DNA from: Myxococcales bacterium
Lineage (GTDB): Bacteria; Myxococcota; Polyangia; Nannocystales; Nannocystaceae
Assembly: GCA_016793465.1 (NCBI GenBank)
Contig: JAEUJW010000089.1
Location: 1-64,000 of the forward strand
Length of the DNA: 64,000 bases
Reading direction: 5' to 3'
A model generated the notes under the pieces. The model was not told the DNA's origin. It did no database searches and worked only from the letters and a program-made list of their open reading frames with translations. Below, piece after piece: positions 34,091 to 46,853 of this stretch (positions are counted from its first letter, which is position 1; every line of letters starts with the position of its first letter). A program made the translations under genes and the position numbers.

Positions 34091-35290
34091 ATGCCGATCG
34101 ACAATCAACAACAGCAACGACTGCGCGGCGAGGGCATCAGCCTGGTCCACGCGGACAGCTTCCTCGCGGTGGCCGCGGCCCAGGACTGCGTCATCCTCAC
34201 GCGCTCGCCGGGGGCGGCCTGCCTCGACCTGCTGGCCGAGGGCCACGACGCCAAGGGCTTTCACATCAAGGGCAAGTCGTGCGACTGGGGGCCGATGGCG
34301 GGCTTCCTGTGCGCCGAGCCGCTGTTCAACAAGGCGGGCGGGCGCGGGGCTGTCGGCAACGCGGCGGCGCACACCAAGTCGCTGACCAAGGGCTTCGAGA
34401 AGGTCGAGGGTCGCGACACCTACTCGGGCCTGATCGCGCTCGAGCTGAGCGACGCGCGCGCGCGGGCGGTCGCCGGCGGGCCGATCGTCGGCGCGAGCCA
34501 CCGCGGCGAGACCCGGGTGCCGAACTCGGGCCACACGCTGAAGTGGTTGCTGCTGCAGGACCCCGCCAGCAAGCGCTGGCGCGTGTACCACGAGACCGCC
34601 GGGCTGGCCGCGGCGACCAGCGCCGCCGGACAGCCCGCCGACGCGGCGGCGCTGGCCGAGTACCGCAAGCTGCTCGACGCGCGCGCGCTGCCCGAGCCCA
34701 AGGACCACCCCGGCTACCGCCCGCTGCTGGTGCTGACCAACCCGCACCGGCCGTACTCGCGGCCCGAGGAGCTGCACAAGAACGCGGTCACCGGCGACTT
34801 CGACCTGTTCGCGGTGTGGCCGCGGCGCGGCAGGGACGCGGAGTTCCGCGTGCGCGTCGGCGGCATGCGGGCCGACGCGAACGCGGGGGCGATCATCGCC
34901 GCCGAGGAGGCCGACGCGATCGGCAAGGTCGTCGGCAACATCTCCGACGGGCTGTACCTGATCGGCGGCCTGCTGAACGCGGAGATGGCGGCGCGGACCG
35001 GGCAGGCGCGGGTCAACCGCATCTTCCACAGCGACGAGGGCGGGCGCCCGGGCATGGACGAGGTCGACTCGTCGGTGGCGTTCACGCCCGACGGGCGGGT
35101 GCTGATCTTCGATCGCGACCTGCCGGCGTTCGCGGGCTTCGCCCACGCGTGCGCGACGGCCGCGCCGACGCCGTTCGTGGTGTTCCTCAACGCCGGCTGG
35201 CTGGCGCCGCTGCGGGCGGCGGCGCCGGAGGTGATGGCGCGGCTGGAGCCGCTGGTGGCCTGGAGCGAGGCGCTGCGGCCGCGCCCGTGA
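34091..35290 (+). CDS. ExoY/edema-factor/CyaA-like nucleotidyl cyclase toxin
   Basis: A 399-residue class II (toxin-type) nucleotidyl cyclase, which would make cyclic nucleotides from ATP or GTP inside a target cell. The first catalytic block is AKGFHIKGKSCDWGPMAGF (residues 54-72), almost the ExoY wording; Lys55 and Lys62 correspond to the two essential lysines, and His58 is nearby. The metal-binding pair is GDFDLFA (Asp236, Asp238), and the third region is FHSDEGGRPGMDEVD (His313) followed by AFTPDG. All key residues are present. There is no signal peptide, transmembrane region, secretion repeat or translocation domain, so it needs a delivery machine. It is transcribed divergently from the contractile-tail operon with only 143 bases between. 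Relatives are activated by eukaryotic calmodulin or actin; the activator here is unknown. Confidence 0.85.
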   Translation: MPIDNQQQQRLRGEGISLVHADSFLAVAAAQDCVILTRSPGAACLDLLAEGHDAKGFHIKGKSCDWGPMAGFLCAEPLFNKAGGRGAVGNAAAHTKSLTKGFEKVEGRDTYSGLIALELSDARARAVAGGPIVGASHRGETRVPNSGHTLKWLLLQDPASKRWRVYHETAGLAAATSAAGQPADAAALAEYRKLLDARALPEPKDHPGYRPLLVLTNPHRPYSRPEELHKNAVTGDFDLFAVWPRRGRDAEFRVRVGGMRADANAGAIIAAEEADAIGKVVGNISDGLYLIGGLLNAEMAARTGQARVNRIFHSDEGGRPGMDEVDSSVAFTPDGRVLIFDRDLPAFAGFAHACATAAPTPFVVFLNAGWLAPLRAAAPEVMARLEPLVAWSEALRPRP

Positions 35291-35309
35291 GCGCGCGCCG
35301 GCGCCCGCG

Positions 35310-35315
35310 GTTCAC
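35310..35315 (+). promoter_or_regulatory. GTTCACG box before the DUF4215/RCC1 lipoprotein gene
   Basis: GTTCACGCGCGGGCGTCGGC starts 63 bases before the ATG at 35379, farther than in the other cases. It lies 20 bases past the cyclase stop. Confidence 0.35.
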
Positions 35316-35378
35316 GCGCGGGCGTCGGCGCAGTCGTGCCTGCACGGGGGTCCGCGCGGGCGCCCCGACCGGAGGCCC

Positions 35379-37439
35379 ATGCACCGCGACCCACCCTCCC
35401 CGCTGCGCCGGACCCTGGCGGCGCTGCTGCTGCTGACGTCCCCGGCGTGCTTCACCGGCGACGACCTCACCGCCCAGCCGTGCCAGGTCGACGCCGACTG
35501 CAACCCGTTCGGCGACGTGCTGGGGGCCAGGCTGACCTGCACCCACGAGGTCTGCGGCTACCGGCCGGGCTGCGGCAACGGGGTGGTCGACGCCGGCGAG
35601 GCCTGCGACGACGGCGACGACGTCGACGCCGACGAGTGCACCAACGCGTGCGGGCTGCCGCGCTGCGGCGACGGCGTGGTGCAGGCGCCCGAGGCCTGCG
35701 ACGACGGCGACGCCGACGACGCCGACGAGTGCCCCGGGACCTGCGCCGAGGCCCGCTGCGGCGACGGCTTCGTGTGGGCCGCGGGCATGGAGGCGTGCGA
35801 CGACGGCAACCCGGCCGACGACGACGCGTGCGTGCGCTGCCGGCCGGCGGCCTGCGGCGACGGGGCGCTGCACGTCGGCGTCGAGGCCTGCGACGACGGC
35901 AACCGCGAGGACCGCGACGCCTGTTCGAACGCCTGCGTGCCGGCGAGCTGCGGCGACGGCGTGGTCCAGGACGGCGAGGAGTGCGACGACGGCGACGCCG
36001 ACGACGGCGACGAGTGCCCGACGACCTGCCGCTCGGCCACCTGCGGCGACGGCTTCGTGTTCGCCGGCGGCGGCGAGACGTGCGACGACGACAACGAGGC
36101 GACCGACGACGCCTGCGTGCTGTGCTCGCCGGCGGAGTGCGGCGACGGCTTCACGCAGGCCGGGGTCGAGGCCTGCGACGACGGCGATATGGCCAGCCCG
36201 TGCGCCGGCTGCCTGCCCGACGTGTGCAACGACGAGCTGCAGAACCCGCGGACCGAGCCGTGCGAGGACGGCAACACCGAGCCCAACGACGGCTGCGACC
36301 TGTGCCGCGAGGGCGTCGAGGCGCTGGCGCGGGGCGCGAGCGCCTGGCACACCTGCGGCCTGCGCGACGGCCAGGTGCTGTGCTGGGGGCACGCCGGGCA
36401 CACGCGCCTCGGCAACGCCAGCACCGCCAACCTCGGCGACGAGCCGACCGACCTGCCGCTCGACCGCTCGCGCCTGGCGATCGCGGGCGCGGCGGTCGCG
36501 GTCGAGGCGGGCTTCGAACACACCTGCGCGATCCTCGACCAGGCGCAGGACCTCGGGCACGTGCGCTGCTGGGGGCACAACCAGCGCGGCCAGTGCGGCG
36601 CCGACTACGGCACCAACGACGACGACAACATCAAGCCCGACCCGGTGGCGGTGTCCGTGTCGACGGCGGCGATCGTCGAGCTCGCGGCCGGCGCGGCCCA
36701 CACCTGCGCCCGCGACGCGGCCGGCGACGTGTACTGCTGGGGCGACACGACGCGGGGCCAGCTCGGGTTCGTCGAGGACGACCCGGGCGCCTATGCCTCG
36801 CCGACGGCGATCGACCTCGGCGGCCCGGCGATCGACCTGGCGGCCAGCGACGACTACACCTGCGCGGCGCTGGCGGGCGGCGAGGTGCGCTGCTGGGGCG
36901 ACAACACGCTGCACGCGTTCGCCGACGCGACCGCCGTGCTGCCGCCGACGAGCGTGCCGGAGCTGCAGGGGGCCGCGCAGGTGGTGGCCGGCCGGCGCCA
37001 CGTGTGCACCCTGCGCGGCGACGGCTCGGCGAGGTGCCGCGCGTCGGACCTGCAGGAGCACGCGCAGTCCGACTGCGACGGCCTGTGCGCGGGGCCCTAC
37101 GACCGGATCGCGGCCGGCGGGTTCCACACCTGCGCGTGGGCGAGCGGGGGCTCGCGCGTGGCCTGCTGGGGCGGGGCGTTCTACGGGCAGGCCGGCGGCT
37201 ACAACGACTCCAGCGCGAGCCGCGAGACCGAGTTCGGCCGGCCCGTCCGCGACCTGCACGCCGGGTTCGAGTTCACCTGCGTGCTGCTCGACGGCGGCGA
37301 GGTCATGTGCATGGGCAACAACGCGGCGGGTCAGCTCGGCGTCGGCAGCACGACCAACGGGATCGCGCCGCTGGGGACCGTCTGCGTCGCCGGCATCTAC
37401 GAGCAGCCGACCACGCCGGAGTGCCTGGTCGAGCCGTAG
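35379..37439 (+). CDS. Secreted lipoprotein with DUF4215 Cys-rich repeats and RCC1-type propeller
   Basis: A 686-residue probable lipoprotein: a short basic start, hydrophobic LAALLLLTSPAC with a candidate lipid Cys at 24, then about seven copies of the myxobacterial CGDG-x-V...G-E-A/E-CDDGN/D-x-x-D-x-D-x-C repeat (residues about 65-300, roughly 36 residues each). The second half (about 310-680) has seven or more RCC1-like units, each with H/F-T-C-x-L and V/R-C-W/M-G motifs (TCGLRDGQVLCWGH, TCAILDQ, TCARDAAGDVYCWGD), predicted to fold as a propeller stabilised by disulphides. It probably sits on the cell surface as an adhesion or recognition protein. GGAGG is seen just before the ATG. The stop lies 83 bases before the kinase gene. 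Confidence 0.85.
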   Translation: MHRDPPSPLRRTLAALLLLTSPACFTGDDLTAQPCQVDADCNPFGDVLGARLTCTHEVCGYRPGCGNGVVDAGEACDDGDDVDADECTNACGLPRCGDGVVQAPEACDDGDADDADECPGTCAEARCGDGFVWAAGMEACDDGNPADDDACVRCRPAACGDGALHVGVEACDDGNREDRDACSNACVPASCGDGVVQDGEECDDGDADDGDECPTTCRSATCGDGFVFAGGGETCDDDNEATDDACVLCSPAECGDGFTQAGVEACDDGDMASPCAGCLPDVCNDELQNPRTEPCEDGNTEPNDGCDLCREGVEALARGASAWHTCGLRDGQVLCWGHAGHTRLGNASTANLGDEPTDLPLDRSRLAIAGAAVAVEAGFEHTCAILDQAQDLGHVRCWGHNQRGQCGADYGTNDDDNIKPDPVAVSVSTAAIVELAAGAAHTCARDAAGDVYCWGDTTRGQLGFVEDDPGAYASPTAIDLGGPAIDLAASDDYTCAALAGGEVRCWGDNTLHAFADATAVLPPTSVPELQGAAQVVAGRRHVCTLRGDGSARCRASDLQEHAQSDCDGLCAGPYDRIAAGGFHTCAWASGGSRVACWGGAFYGQAGGYNDSSASRETEFGRPVRDLHAGFEFTCVLLDGGEVMCMGNNAAGQLGVGSTTNGIAPLGTVCVAGIYEQPTTPECLVEP

Positions 37440-37522
37440 TCGGTGCCGCTCGCGCTCCGCGAGCCCCGTGCGCGACGCGGCCGTCGCGGGCGCTCGGCCG
37501 GCTGTGCGACACTGTCCGGCCC

Positions 37523-41854
<4,332 letters not shown>

Positions 41855-41860
41855 GTTCAC
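41855..41860 (+). promoter_or_regulatory. GTTCACG box of the caspase-like protease pair
   Basis: GTTCACGGCCCGGCCGCGCG begins two bases after the kinase stop, with 30 bases between the hexamer and the ATG at 41891, nearly the same spacing as before the third protease gene at 61265. Confidence 0.45.
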
Positions 41861-41890
41861 GGCCCGGCCGCGCGCCGGTCGTGTCATGGC

Positions 41891-44095
41891 ATGTCCAGCG
41901 CAGCCCCCGACCTCGACCTCCTGATGGTCCACGCCGACGATCACACGCCGACGATCGGCGGGCTGGCGCCGGCGGCCGCGGACGGCCAGCGCCCCGCGGC
42001 GACCGCGGCCGCGCCGGCCTCGTTCTGGGACGAGGGCGGCGACCCCAACGACCTCGGGCTGCAGCGCTGGGGGGTGATCGCGCCGCGCGGCCCCGAGGGC
42101 GACCGCCTGCTCGCGCTGATCGACCCGCTGATCCGCCGCCGCCGCGAGCAGCAGGCCGACGACGTGCGCGTCTGGCGGGTGCCGCCGCGGATGACCCAGG
42201 ACGAGGCGGCGCGCTGGCGCAAGCAGGAGTTCGAGACCGGCGCCGACCTCGACATCGAGGTCCCGCGCTACCAGCTGATCGTCGGCGACCTCGACCAGGT
42301 CCCGCTGGCGATCCAGCAGGTCCAGCAGAGCGACGGCTACGTCGGCCGCCTGGCGTTCACCCGCGAGGACGACTACGCCGCCTACGCGGCCAAGCTGCTG
42401 CGCTGGGAGGACCTGTCCTCCGGGACATCCGCGTCCGACGCCCTGTTCTGCAGCGTGCACGACGGGACCGCCGCGACCGCGGCCGGCCACGCCGCCCTCG
42501 TCGCGCCCGGCGTCGAGGTGGTCCGCCGCCGCCACGCCGCCGGCCAGTACCCCGCGCGGGACATCACCCTGCTCGGCGACGGCGCGCCCGCCCCCGACGA
42601 GCTGCTGGCCCGCGCCGCCGCGGCCGAGGCCGGGGTGCTGTTCACCCTCAGCCACGGCGAGGGCGCCCCGCGCGGCGGCTGGCCGACGCCCGAGGACCAG
42701 CGCCGCCGCCAGGGCGCGATGAGCTTCGGCCGCGCCGGCCAGCTCACCGGCGACGACCTGCGCGGGCGCACGTTCCTGCCCGGCGGCGTGTGGTTCATGC
42801 TGGCCTGCTACGGCGCCGGCACCCCGGCCGACAGCGCCTACCGCCACTGGCTGGCCCGCCTGGCCGCCGCCGGCCAGTTCCGCGGCCAGCCCGAGGCGGT
42901 CCTCGCCGGCCTCCCGGGCCCGCGCGACCGCCCGTTCGTGGCCGCCCTCCCGCAGGCCGCCCTCGCCAGCCCCGACGGCCCGCTGGCGTTCGTCGGCCAC
43001 GTCGACCTGGCCTGGACCTACGGCTTCCAGGACCGCGACGACGGCGGCGCCCACGACCGCCCCGCCCGCTACATGGGCGTGACCCGCAGCCTGCTGAAGC
43101 GCGACCGCGCCGGCGTGGCCCTGCGCGAGCTGCTCCGCTACTTCGACCAGACCAACGTCGAGCTCACGGCGCTGATCGACCGCGACGAGGCGGCCCGCGC
43201 CGCCGGCGAGCCCGACCGCCGCGACCCCACCCGCCAGGCCCACCTGTGGATGCTGCGCCAGGACCTCGCGGCCTACGTGCTGCTCGGCGACCCCGCGGCC
43301 CGCCTGCCGCGCGCCCAGGCGCCGTCGGGCCGCGCCGCGGCGATGGGCCGCGCCGACGCGCGGCCCGAAGATTTGCGGACGATCGATGGCGGTGCAATCA
43401 GCGAGAGCACCGCCGCGCCCGCCGAACACAGTGCCTCACTCGACGACAGCGCAAACGCCGAGCGCACCGCCGCGGCCAGCGAGCACGGCGCGTCGAGCAC
43501 CGACAGCGCAAACGCCGAGCGCACCGCCTCGGCCAGCGAGCACGGCGCGTCGAGCACCGGCAGCGCAAACACCGAGCGCACTGCCTCGGCCAGCGAGCAC
43601 GGCGCGTCGAGCACCGACAGCGCAAACGCCGAGCGCACCGCCTCGGCCAGCGAGCACGGTGCGTCGAGCACCGGCAGCGCAAACGCCGAGCGCACCGCCT
43701 CGCCTGACCGGCCGATCGGTGACGACGCAATCACCGACGCTCGCACAGGTGCACCGTCGTTCGGCGGCGGGTCGTTCGATGGCGGCGCGATCTCCGGACC
43801 CACGCGCACCGCCGCGGACCGCGAGCGCGGCTCATCGTCCGACGGCAGCGAGAGCATCGAGCACGCGCGCACCGTCACGACTCGCCCCACGGCGCGCCGA
43901 GGAGACGCCTCATCGATGGCTGACGGCGCGACCACCCCCCGCGAGCACGAGCTCGAGGCGGCGGTGCTGCGCTACCTGACCGCGGAGCGCGAGCTCGCCG
44001 CGGTCGCGGCCGGCGCCCGGCTCGACCTCGCCGCGCTCGCGCGCCTGGCCGCGGCCTACCGCGCGCACGGCCGCCGCGCCCTGTCCGAGCCCTGA
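41891..44095 (+). CDS. Caspase-fold (C25/gingipain-like) cysteine protease with repeat linker
   Basis: A 734-residue protein. Residues about 45-460 form a clan CD cysteine peptidase resembling C25: VGRLAFTREDDYAAYAAKLLRWE is the gingipain-like entry, the catalytic His is 255 (TLSHGEGAPRGGW) and the catalytic Cys is 306 (FMLACYGAGTP). It carries no signal peptide, unlike secreted gingipains. A linker of about 180 residues follows, including five 20-residue repeats (SANAERTASASEHGASST type; 60-base DNA repeats at 43441-43700). The last ~60 residues are a helical module (VLRYLTAERELAAVAAGARL, ending YRAHGRRAL) shared with the two paralogues. The N-terminal DLDLLMVHADDHTP is also shared and could be a loading signal. 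The next gene follows after 13 bases. A role as a delivered effector or death protease is inferred. Confidence 0.72.
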   Translation: MSSAAPDLDLLMVHADDHTPTIGGLAPAAADGQRPAATAAAPASFWDEGGDPNDLGLQRWGVIAPRGPEGDRLLALIDPLIRRRREQQADDVRVWRVPPRMTQDEAARWRKQEFETGADLDIEVPRYQLIVGDLDQVPLAIQQVQQSDGYVGRLAFTREDDYAAYAAKLLRWEDLSSGTSASDALFCSVHDGTAATAAGHAALVAPGVEVVRRRHAAGQYPARDITLLGDGAPAPDELLARAAAAEAGVLFTLSHGEGAPRGGWPTPEDQRRRQGAMSFGRAGQLTGDDLRGRTFLPGGVWFMLACYGAGTPADSAYRHWLARLAAAGQFRGQPEAVLAGLPGPRDRPFVAALPQAALASPDGPLAFVGHVDLAWTYGFQDRDDGGAHDRPARYMGVTRSLLKRDRAGVALRELLRYFDQTNVELTALIDRDEAARAAGEPDRRDPTRQAHLWMLRQDLAAYVLLGDPAARLPRAQAPSGRAAAMGRADARPEDLRTIDGGAISESTAAPAEHSASLDDSANAERTAAASEHGASSTDSANAERTASASEHGASSTGSANTERTASASEHGASSTDSANAERTASASEHGASSTGSANAERTASPDRPIGDDAITDARTGAPSFGGGSFDGGAISGPTRTAADRERGSSSDGSESIEHARTVTTRPTARRGDASSMADGATTPREHELEAAVLRYLTAERELAAVAAGARLDLAALARLAAAYRAHGRRALSEP
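43441..43700 (+). repeat. 60-base in-frame tandem repeat
   Basis: About four and a half copies of a 60-base unit containing GCAAACGCCGAGCGCACCGC and AGCGAGCACGGCGCGTCGAG, encoding the Ser/Ala/Glu-rich linker of the first protease. Units are more than 90 per cent alike by eye, so the array is young and may vary in copy number. Confidence 0.85.
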
Positions 44096-44108
44096 GCCCG
44101 AGGCCCGC

Positions 44109-46532
44109 ATGCCCGCCGAAGCCAGCGACCTCGAGCTCCTGCTCCGCGACGCCGACGAGCGCGCCCCGGTGCTCGCCGCCGGCCTGCCCGAGGCCAGCCT
44201 GCAGGCCGCGCCGGCGCCCGAGCGCGGGCCCCAGGGCAAGGACTCGCTGCACCTCGAGGACCTCGCCGGCGACCCCAACGACCTCGCGGCCCAGCGCTGG
44301 GCGGTGATCGCCCCCGAGGGCCCGGCCGGCGACGAGCTGCTGGCCGCGATCGCGGCGCTGATCGACCTGCGCCGCGATCAGCAGGGCGCCGACCCGATCG
44401 TCCACCGCGTGCCCGCCGGCATGGACGCGGCCGCGGCCATGCGCTGGAAGCACGAGGTGCTGCGCGCCGAGGACGTGCCCGCCGACGAGCGCCCGCGCTA
44501 CCTGCTGATCGTCGGCGACCTCGACCGCGTGTCGCTCGAGCTGCAGCACGTGCTCGCCAACGGGTCGTTCGTCGGCCGCCTGCACTGCCCGAGCGCCCGC
44601 GGCTACCGCGCCTACGCCGAGAAGGTGGTGGCCCGCGAGCGCGGCCCGCTCGCCAGACGCGCCCGCGCGCTCTACTACACGGTGCAGGACGGCTCCGCGG
44701 CGATCGCCGCCGGCCACCGCCACCTGATCTCGCCGTCGCTGCGCATGACCGCCGACCTGGCGGCCCGCGGCAAGCTGGCGGTCGACGGCCCGACGGAGAT
44801 CCCCCACAGCGAATGGGGCCCCGACGAGCTGCTCGGGGTGGCGGCCACCGACACGCCGTCGCTGCTGGTGTCGCTCAGCCACGGCCTCGGGGCCCCGCGG
44901 CGCGGCTGGAAGTCGGTCGACCACCAGCGCGCGCTGCAGGGCGCGCTGTCCCTCGGCAGCGAGGACCCGCTGTCGGCCGACATGGTCCGCTCGGCCAGGT
45001 TCCTGCCCGGCGGGGTGTGGCTGTGCGTGGCCTGCTACGGCGCCGGCACGCCGCCGACGTCGGCGTTCCACCCGTGGTTGGCCCGCCTGACCGAGCTCGG
45101 CCGCAGCCCCGAGGCCGCCGCCGCGGTCCTGCGCGCGCTGCCGCGGGACGGCGAGCGCCCGTTCGTGGCCGCGCTGCCGCAGGCGCTGCTCGCCAACCCG
45201 TCCGGCCCGCTGGCGATCGTCGGCCACATGGACCTCGCGTGGACGTTCGGCTTCACCGACCCGAGCGGCAAGCACAGCCGGGCCTCGCGCATGCACGCGG
45301 CCCAGCGCGCGCTCGCCGGCGGCAACCGGGCCGGCGTCGGCCTCGACGCCCTCATGCACGCGTACCGCGAGGTCAACGACGAGCTGATGGCCCGCTACCA
45401 GACCCGGCGCGAGGCCCAGGCCCGCGGCCAGGCCGACCCCGTCGACCCCCGCCAGCTCGGCGACGCGTGGATGCAGCGCAACGACCTCCGCGGCTACGTG
45501 CTGCTCGGCGACCCCGCGGCCCGCCTCGGCGTGACGTCGGGCTCCTCCGCCCCGCGGACCGAGGCGTCCGAGCTGTCCGACCGCGCCAGACCACCGCCGA
45601 AGAACGCGACGATCGAGCTCGACGCCCGCGTGCACGCGCCGAATATTTTAAGAACGGCACCGACGGAGAGCGCGCCGACGAACGAGCAGAGCACGACCGC
45701 TGGAGCGGCGAATATGCAGAGCGTCGCGCCCGTGCAGGCGCAGAGCGCCGCGACGACCCCGACGAATGCGCAGAGCGCGGCCCCTGACGGACCTCCGGCG
45801 AATGTGCAGAGCGCGATGGGGCCCTCCGCGGTCGTCACGAGCTCGCCGACGAGTGTGCAGAGCGCGTCCCCCGCGAGCCCGCCGGCGACGACGCCCTCCG
45901 CTGGCGTCACGAGCTCGCCGACGAATGTGCAGAGCGCGTCCCCCGCGAGCCCGCCGGCGACGACGCCCTCCGCTGCCGTCGCGGGCCAGCCCGTGAATAC
46001 GCAGAGCGTGACCCCCGCGAGCCCGCCGGCGACGACGCCCTCCGCTGCCGTCGCGGGCCAGCCCGTGAATACGCAGAGCGTGACCCCCGCCGCGCCTGCG
46101 AGTGCGCAGGGCATGACCCCCGCGGACCGGCCGACACACGCGCACGCCGGGGCTCGGCCGGCGTCGGCGGCCTCGTCGCAGCTCGGGCCCGTCCCGTCAT
46201 CGTTCGTCCCGTCTCAGCTCGCCCCGCCGCCGGTCGCGGCCCCCTCCCCACCACCGTCCCCGCCGAGCCGCCCCGAGGTCGCCATGAGCACGTCACCGCC
46301 GCCCGAGTACCACCCGCCCGCGCCGCAGGGCGCCGCGCCGTCGCCGGCGATCGTCCGCCCGCGCATGCTCGAGAACCCGGATGTCGGCCTGCGCGAGCGC
46401 GCCGTGCTGGCGATGCTGCGCGGCGACGAGGCCCCGCGCAGCATCGCCGTCCGCTTCGGCCTGCCGCTCGAGGAGGTGTTCTACTGGCTCGACGTCTACC
46501 GCGAGGCCGGCCGCCGCGCCCTCGGCCTGTGA
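44109..46532 (+). CDS. Caspase-fold (C25-like) cysteine protease with Pro/Thr-rich linker and HTH-like C-terminus
   Basis: An 807-residue paralogue of the previous gene and cotranscribed with it. The N-terminal EASDLELLLRDADERAPVL and DPNDLAAQRWAVIAPEGP segments are conserved. The fold is the same: FVGRLHCPSARGYRAYAEKV, then the catalytic His in SLSHGLGAPRRGW and the catalytic Cys in VACYGAGTPPTS. After about residue 475 comes a ~250-residue linker of N-x-QSA/V-type repeats and a twice-repeated TTPSAAVAGQPVNTQSVTPA block. The last 60 residues (LRERAVLAMLRGDEAPRSIAVRFGLPLEEVFYWLDVYREAGRRAL) look like a transposase-type helix-turn-helix. Both proteolytic residues are present. The start has GAGG seven bases upstream, as at 59429. 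Confidence 0.72.
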   Translation: MPAEASDLELLLRDADERAPVLAAGLPEASLQAAPAPERGPQGKDSLHLEDLAGDPNDLAAQRWAVIAPEGPAGDELLAAIAALIDLRRDQQGADPIVHRVPAGMDAAAAMRWKHEVLRAEDVPADERPRYLLIVGDLDRVSLELQHVLANGSFVGRLHCPSARGYRAYAEKVVARERGPLARRARALYYTVQDGSAAIAAGHRHLISPSLRMTADLAARGKLAVDGPTEIPHSEWGPDELLGVAATDTPSLLVSLSHGLGAPRRGWKSVDHQRALQGALSLGSEDPLSADMVRSARFLPGGVWLCVACYGAGTPPTSAFHPWLARLTELGRSPEAAAAVLRALPRDGERPFVAALPQALLANPSGPLAIVGHMDLAWTFGFTDPSGKHSRASRMHAAQRALAGGNRAGVGLDALMHAYREVNDELMARYQTRREAQARGQADPVDPRQLGDAWMQRNDLRGYVLLGDPAARLGVTSGSSAPRTEASELSDRARPPPKNATIELDARVHAPNILRTAPTESAPTNEQSTTAGAANMQSVAPVQAQSAATTPTNAQSAAPDGPPANVQSAMGPSAVVTSSPTSVQSASPASPPATTPSAGVTSSPTNVQSASPASPPATTPSAAVAGQPVNTQSVTPASPPATTPSAAVAGQPVNTQSVTPAAPASAQGMTPADRPTHAHAGARPASAASSQLGPVPSSFVPSQLAPPPVAAPSPPPSPPSRPEVAMSTSPPPEYHPPAPQGAAPSPAIVRPRMLENPDVGLRERAVLAMLRGDEAPRSIAVRFGLPLEEVFYWLDVYREAGRRALGL

Positions 46533-46853
46533 CGGCCGTCACCGCCGGTGGGTCGGCTTCAGCCACTCCGGCATCGATTGGTCTGCGCATACGCCGGCAG
46601 CTCACGCCATTGCGCACACAGGTGACCCTCATCGCGGGAGTAGTCGAGGTCGTCCGTCATCGCCAACCCGGTGCCCCCGGCGTGGCGGCCCGAGCCCGAG
46701 GTCGCCACGCTCGACGTCAGCAAGCTGGGCGGCGAGAGCGCTGGCCCGGGCGTACGGCGCCCTGTTCGCGGCAGGGTGGGCCATGAGCAAGGTGCACCGG
46801 CGAAAGTCAGGCCCGTTGTGACCCACGGGGCGGTGCGGGTATGCTCGCCCGAC
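46533..46853. other. Intergenic stretch with no recognisable gene
   Basis: Nothing convincing is coded here. A 33-codon minus-strand frame (MTDDLDYSRDEGHLCAQWRE...) ends near 46559 and lacks a ribosome binding site. The right end contains the promoter of the next gene (46816-46845). Confidence 0.5.
46816..46845 (+). promoter_or_regulatory. Leaderless promoter of the 46854 gene
   Basis: TTGTGA (46816-46821), 18 bases, TATGCT (46840-46845), then eight bases to the GTG at 46854. Transcription should begin at or very near the start codon. Confidence 0.55.
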
